DNA of 64,000 bases from Beroe forskalii (taxonomy: Eukaryota > Ctenophora > Nuda > Beroida > Beroidae): the NCBI GenBank assembly GCA_011033025.1, contig WFMF01000433.1, positions 89,662 to 153,661 on the forward strand. Direction: 5' to 3'. Positions within the stretch are counted from its first letter, which is position 1; the number at the start of each line of letters is the position of its first letter. Positions 59,123-64,000 of this stretch are shown here, piece after piece. Below the pieces are notes generated by a model that saw only the letters and a list, made by a program, of their open reading frames with translations, did not search any database and had not been told where the DNA came from. The position numbers and the translations under genes were made by a program.

Positions 59123-59470
59123 AGCTTATGTATATATTCTAGTCATTGAATCTCTCAAATGAAGCAAGACATTATTAAATAAAGTTTATATTTTTAGGAC
59201 ACACTATTCATTGTCAACCACAATTTTTGTATGTGAAATGAATAATTAGCTTCAAATATTATCTGCAATCATCATTTTTGACAATAAATTTATTGCCTTT
59301 GATACATGTATCATTCTTAGTTTCAATGTGAGTAAAGAAACAAAAAAACTAAAATTTAATTTTGTTGAACTTGATTGCTTATAGCATTGACTGAGGGGGA
59401 CCACATAGTGAAACACTAAGAAAGCAAAAATGGATTCAAATCAGATTTAATCTTGTTTCCTTAGTCATTG
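59123..59470. other. WDR37 upstream region
   Basis: AT-rich sequence that should contain the 5' UTR and promoter of WDR37 (minus strand). A TATATA word lies at 59132-59137, a few bases upstream of the start codon, too close to be a TATA box for this ATG. No clear promoter element is assigned. Confidence 0.35.
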
Positions 59471-59955
59471 TCAACAAGAATTGCGCCTGCCGGCCAATTT
59501 CTTGTCCAATGTTCCCTGTATGCAGGTGCTTAATTTCCCTCCCCCAGCTAGAGGTACATGATCACAATTGCAGTACAGAACTTCCATCGACGAAATGTAA
59601 CATCTAATGCATAACATGAACAAGTAATTGTAACACTGAGAGCTGGGCCCTGCAGGGAAACAGAATAGTTAGAGAGACACTATTTTTTGTGGAAAACTGT
59701 TCAATGTTCATCATCTTTGCTTCGATTCTCAATTAACAATTCTTGGACCCTCTGCATAATTATTTCAACTGAAATCATAATTTGTGTGGCTTGTTTGACT
59801 CAAACAGCGCCGCGCAAGAACTAACACCAACAATCTCACCTGCGCAAGCATTTGCGCCTGCGTTGTGCATGCACAAATGTAAGAGTTGCTAGGAGACTCA
59901 ACTGCATGACAAATTTACATCAGGCGATTAGGGAGGGGAAAAATGGTGATTGCAA
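59470..59955 (+). repeat. Hairpin-ended dispersed element, short member
   Basis: Begins 'caagaattgcgcctgc', with stem partner 'gcaggtgcttaatttccctc', and ends near 'gggaggggaaaaatgg', like the 1-kb copies at 23.4 and 62.9 kb, but with a different, shorter interior. Confidence 0.65.
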
Positions 59956-60299
59956 ATTACCATAATTGTCCACAACAATTTGGTGACAAATGACAATGGA
60001 GACAATTCCTGCCAATTCCGCACCCAAGATTGTCATGAGTATAAATTTATCATTGGTGATATATTTGAATCATAAAGAAATCTTTCTTCAAGACATCAAT
60101 TCATCAATCCGCAAGAATTTTCTCCAACTCTGTACTTGAACACCAACTCTGTACTTGATCCCCTTAGGTAATGCAATATGGAGAACAGTAGGATCCAAGT
60201 GAGTCACACCAAGATGAGTGGTGTGCAGGCATCTTCAGTCCAATACCTACCTCAGCTTTTTTTAAGGAAAATACTTAGATGCAATTCAATTATACTTAA

Positions 60300-61625
60300 A
60301 TATATCTGAATTAAAAATAATAATAATAATAATAAGTGTAATTTAAACACCGCTATTAAGCTTAAAGCTTATACTCTGCAGTGTGAAACAATTTAACAAA
60401 AAAGCTAAAAATGCCCATGAAAATTGAACCAAATCGTGGTCTAATAAATTAATTCAGTTGTTAAATAAATTAGTAAGATGATTTAATAATTAAAAGCTAA
60501 AATGAGATGAGTGATTAAAAACAACTGTTTGAATGAGAAACTCATAACTGTTAATCATCAAGATCTGAAAAACTGAAGATTCAGTAAGAATTCAATCAAT
60601 TGAAACTGAAGTAATAATTTAAAAGATAATTAATGTTAAAAAGATGTAAATGTTAAAAATAACAATATAAAAACATAAAACACAACAGAAACATATTTAC
60701 AATTAAAAATAATCAATATTAATTAAGTCAATTATTCTATTTGTTTACTATAATAGACTTTCGGGGGTCAAAATTAAGTTCAAGATCAAGATCACACTTG
60801 GAAAACAGATATGTTTTAAGCCTTTTCTTGAAAGTCGTTGCACTATTTGACTCCCTGATATCTTCTGGCAATGAGTTAAATATTCTTGGTCCAATGATGC
60901 TGAATGCCCGTGCTCCATGTTTAGTTTTGGTCATTGGCACATCAAGACGAATTGAATTTCCATGAGCAACATAGCCAAATAGTTCATGAAGGTAAGGTGG
61001 TGCAATTCTGTTGACTGATTTGTATACGAGAAGAGCAATTTTAAATATGATCCTTTTCTTTATTGTGAGCCAATGTAGTGTTTTCAAATCATCATCCATG
61101 TGACTATATTTATATTTGCCCATCACTAATTTTGAAGCTGCATTCTGGATTTGCTGAAGTTGGAGCAATAACTTCTGGCTGATGCCATAGAACAGTGCAT
61201 TGCAATAGTCCAGACATGACACAACTAAACTGTTGACAATAGTTTTCAAGTTGTCTTTGGATAAGAGGAAACGGATCTTTGTTATCTTTCGGAGTGTATT
61301 GAAGCAGGACTTTTTTAAGGAGATAACCTGATTTGACATGGATAATGATTCATCCATTAAAACACCAAGATTTTTAACTGTTGAGACAAAGCGGATTGTT
61401 ATGTCTTGACTTAGAAAAGCTCCACCAATAGGAATATTGTTGAGAACATCTTGTGGACCAAAGACTATAATTTCAGTTTTACTACCATTAAGATGAAGGA
61501 AATACTGGGCCATCCATTGTTTTACTCTATGAAAGCAGAATGATAGATCCTCTGTGAGACATAAATGCTGATTTTTAGGAGTGAATACTTTAAGAATTTG
61601 GTGATCATCAGCATAAGTAGTATAA
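60300..61625 (-). mobile_element. L2/CR1-like non-LTR retrotransposon remnant
   Basis: Minus strand. Open frame from the 5' break (about 61625) to a stop at 60737, about 295 codons. The first residues are the reverse transcriptase catalytic YADD, so the element is cut just upstream of its active site. Then come FHRVKQWMAQYFLHLNGSKTE, LGVLMDE, LDYCNALFYGIS, LQQIQNAASKLV, LKTLHWLTIKKRIIFKIALL and AFSIIGPRIFNSLPEDIRES, the standard C-terminal series of L2/CR1-clade reverse transcriptases. The frame is uninterrupted. The 3' UTR is AT-rich, with (AAT)n near 60318-60333 as a possible tail. Confidence 0.9.
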
Positions 61626-61760
61626 ATAGCTACTTATACCATTCTGAATCGAACACCCGACAAAATTTATAGCTACTTATACCATTTCGAATCGAACACC
61701 CGAAAACTTTTGAATCGAACATGCGCGTGCGCAATTGTCGGTTTGAATCGAACACTGCGC
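61626..61760 (+). repeat. GAATCGAACACCCGA short repeats
   Basis: Two copies of a block with 'tagctacttataccatt' and 'gaatcgaacacccga' 54 bp apart, followed by two more partial 'gaatcgaac' words. They abut the 5' break of the L2/CR1-like remnant. Confidence 0.75.
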
Positions 61761-61838
61761 AATTGTTGTGCAAATTAAATTTTTCAAACAAAATAATTTA
61801 AATACAAACTACACACACTAATTTAATCGAGCTATTAA

Positions 61839-62394
61839 ATGAACCCTCAAGCTGCAAAGAGGATGAAATACGGGGCGGGAATAAAATGCGAACAGTTTCT
61901 AAAACAAAACAGCAACATGAGCCGAAGCTCAAAGTTCGTCCTCGAGATCGCTGAATATGGACTGAGGTTCCGAGGGTGTAGTATATGGAAAGAGAGTAAG
62001 GAAAGGAATGGTGAGCTGGATGGATTCGTCATACCAATAAATGTGCGTCTTGTTGAGAAGCATAACTGTATGAGTTATGAATGGGGTTGATTCAACATTT
62101 TCTGACGTGGTTTGTGTGTGATATCCGTTTAAGTTATTACAGAATGAATTATTTCTTCTCTTGAGTATGTCGCATTTTATTCGCCGAAGGGTTTTTTTAC
62201 CCCCGGGCATACCCCTCGGGGTATCTTTTCTGAAGGCTGGCAAGGATTCCTTCTAATTCTTCACTCCTTGTTTTTGATGCCTCCTCATTCAGCTCACTCA
62301 CCACTAGCTCCTCAAGTGCATGACGGATTTTACGTGAGTACCAAACTTTTGCAGAGGACATTGAAATTGCGTCTGGAAAAAGATTTTCAGTCAA
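61839..62394. other. Possible small coding remnants, unassigned
   Basis: A minus-strand frame 62197-62394, whose first internal ATG is about 62359, encodes a helical, charged segment (KVWYSRKIRHALEELVVSEL ... EELEGILASLQKRYPEGYARG), preceded by a possible acceptor TTTTTCCAG. An overlapping minus frame (61929-62243) follows. Plus-strand frames here are probably antisense. The composition looks protein-like, but I recognise no family and cannot connect exons. Confidence 0.3.
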
Positions 62395-62444
62395 GAAAAC
62401 CGGCTATATTTTTCGATCTATTTCATTTCAAATTAAAATCGGAA

Positions 62445-62740
62445 AATTAAGTTTATTTGAAATTAAAATCAGAGAAAATTGAGGTTGCAACATGCAATTT
62501 TACACTAGCTGCAATAAAAATCGGAAAATGCGACGTACAATTTTACACTAGCTGCAGCATCGCTGAAATGATTTAACTTCTGATTTCAATGTGATGTTTT
62601 GAAATTAAAATCAGAGAAAATTGAGGTTGCAACGTGCAATTTTACACTAGCTGCAATAAAAGTCGGAAAATGCGACGTACAATTTCACACTAGCTGCAGC
62701 ATCGCTGAAATGATTTAACTTCTGATTTCAATGTGATGTG
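62445..62740 (+). repeat. ~133-bp tandem duplication
   Basis: Two near-identical copies, each with 'gaaattaaaatcagagaaaa', 'ttttacactagctgcaataa' and 'gcatcgctgaaatgatttaa'. The word 'acactagctgca' occurs twice in each copy, so the unit was itself built by duplication. Confidence 0.9.
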
Positions 62741-62749
62741 TTGATGTTA

Positions 62750-62840
62750 CACACATGCAGCGCGATAGTCACGTGATAGTCACGTGCGCTGACTCACGAA
62801 CATTAATGCACACATGCAGCGCGATAGTCACGCAACTTTC
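62750..62840 (+). repeat. CACATGCAGCGCGATAGTCACG duplicates
   Basis: Two copies of 'acacatgcagcgcgatagtc' with an intervening CACGTG-rich segment. Confidence 0.8.
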
Positions 62841-62869
62841 AGATTTAAATGAGACCTCCGAAAGGGTCC

Positions 62870-63840
62870 AGTCACATTTTTTCCCTCCCCATTGACCTTT
62901 TTGTGAATACAAAAAGGCAAATGAGAGGGTTGGCAGAGATCGTGGTTTGGGAATGTTAGAAATAGGATATGTGTATAGCAGGTTCAGATTTGCAATACAA
63001 CTACTGTAATTTCTGGAAAGTGCCCGGATTGCTCCTTTATAATATCAGTCGCGAAAATGTCCCTCCCTCCGTCCGTCCTTCCGTCCGTCCCCTTATCACA
63101 AATCTTCAAAATCACGAATTTTATAATCATTGGCTGTAGGTTGTCAAAACTAAAGTCTGACTTGGTCCATCCGTGGAAAATGCTCAAATTCTCTAAAATT
63201 ATGATAAATTCTAAATTGAAGGGCTGTTGAAGAATTCGTGACTTAAAATCTTAGGAGTTATAAGTTTGGCTATGGATTGAGGGATAACATGATAAGGCTT
63301 CGGTTCCTTTATTAGTTTTAGTACCAAACTGCATCACTATTCGACTGTAAACTGAATTCGACTAAGTTCAAAAAATACGGTGGGTCGATGTGATTTGTGA
63401 AATACGAATGATTCTTTTCGGAACGGGTGACAGCATTGAAACAGAAAGCATGAAATTTGAAATTTTGAAGATCAGATGAAAGTGATATCAACATTCAATA
63501 AAATACAGCGCGTTAACAAACGGTTACACAATCTGATGCGAAACGTATTAACCAATTCAACGAAATGGCGCGAAATCGAACTGATTACAACAACTTGGTA
63601 AGGTAAGAACGCGCGCGCAAGAATTTCAGAAGAAATGGCACGTGCCAATCTATGTTCTCGGTGGTCGCGCGCAGCATTGGCGAAATATTTATACTCTTAC
63701 TAGGAGTCCCTGTTGTATCACGATGCTAAGGCTACATCAAGCACCGCGGGGGAGGGAAATTAAGCGCCTGCAGCATACGGGTACATCCCACAAACAAGAA
63801 TTGAAGAATTAAGCCCGCAGGCGCAATTCTTGTTCCTTCT
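62870..63840 (-). repeat. Hairpin-ended dispersed element, copy 2
   Basis: Inverted copy of 23415-24470. Shared landmarks are 'aaaggcaaatgagagggttg', 'ggaaagtgcccggattgctc', a GGAC/GGAG tract, 'gaaatggcacgtgccaa' and the terminal stem GCGCCTGC ... GCAGGCGC (63763-63825). The loop sequence differs between copies. Minus-strand frames are by-products. Confidence 0.8.
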
Positions 63841-64000
63841 GTTGTGGTGCTTAGGGGCTTCCGCATTGGCTCTGTCATGATTTATTTTCATGTATTGCCG
63901 GTGAGACTCCATGGCACACTCGATATTCGAGATTACTGTGTTTAATGATAAGAATCTATCGTGCTTTATGAAGTTTATAACTTAAAACTAAATTTCATTC

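Overview
This 64 kb window is animal (metazoan) genomic DNA, AT-rich and dominated by repeats, most likely from an invertebrate. The evidence is a spliced WDR37 gene with GT-AG introns, an intronless class A GPCR, L2/CR1-like and Jockey-like non-LTR retrotransposon fragments, and many non-autonomous DNA transposons. There are no operons, ribosome binding sites or CRISPR arrays. I cannot name the species from sequence alone.

Genes. Three loci look real and all read on the minus strand. (1) A class A GPCR lies at 21356-22402. (2) A small secreted protein that I do not recognise lies at 30758-31516; its last codons and stop lie in a 44-bp minisatellite. (3) WDR37 runs from 59122 down to 36109 in seven exons that join in frame into 418 codons. 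Its C-terminal exon(s), about 75 residues, were not found and probably lie outside the window. There is also a frameshifted P2RX7_C-type zinc-domain gene at 40026-40552, inside WDR37 intron 6.

Layout. 1-4.39 kb: nothing recognisable. 4.39-9.08 kb: tandem units of about 1.6 kb carrying a 145-bp hairpin and conserved TGACGTCA sites, with a further copy at 14.6-16.35 kb. 9.08-13.1 kb: inverted arrays of 160-bp repeats. 13.18-14.58 kb: a dispersed repeat interrupted by a 1,008-bp transposon with an 8-bp target duplication; the uninterrupted paralogue is at 28.43-28.84 kb. 16.36-20.5 kb: a second inverted array pair, one arm split by a 1,473-bp transposon with an 8-bp duplication. 20.5-20.8 kb: three hairpin modules. 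21.36-22.4 kb: GPCR. 22.89-24.5 kb: Helitron-like and hairpin-ended repeats. 24.8-25.8 kb: a 30-bp minisatellite. 26.2-27.5 kb: Jockey-like remnant. 27.8-30.8 kb: minisatellites. 36.1-59.1 kb: WDR37, whose 13.5-kb intron 6 holds a roughly 6-kb inverted repeat (arms 37.12-39.56 and 41.35-43.41 kb). At the repeat's centre is a TTAA-flanked element carrying the P2RX7_C pseudogene. 59.1-64 kb: an L2/CR1-like reverse transcriptase remnant and more repeats.

The recurring theme is foldback architecture: three unrelated tandem-repeat arrays, each arranged as two inverted arms around a spacer of about 1.5-1.8 kb. All boundaries were read by eye; repeat copy numbers and distant homologies are approximate.
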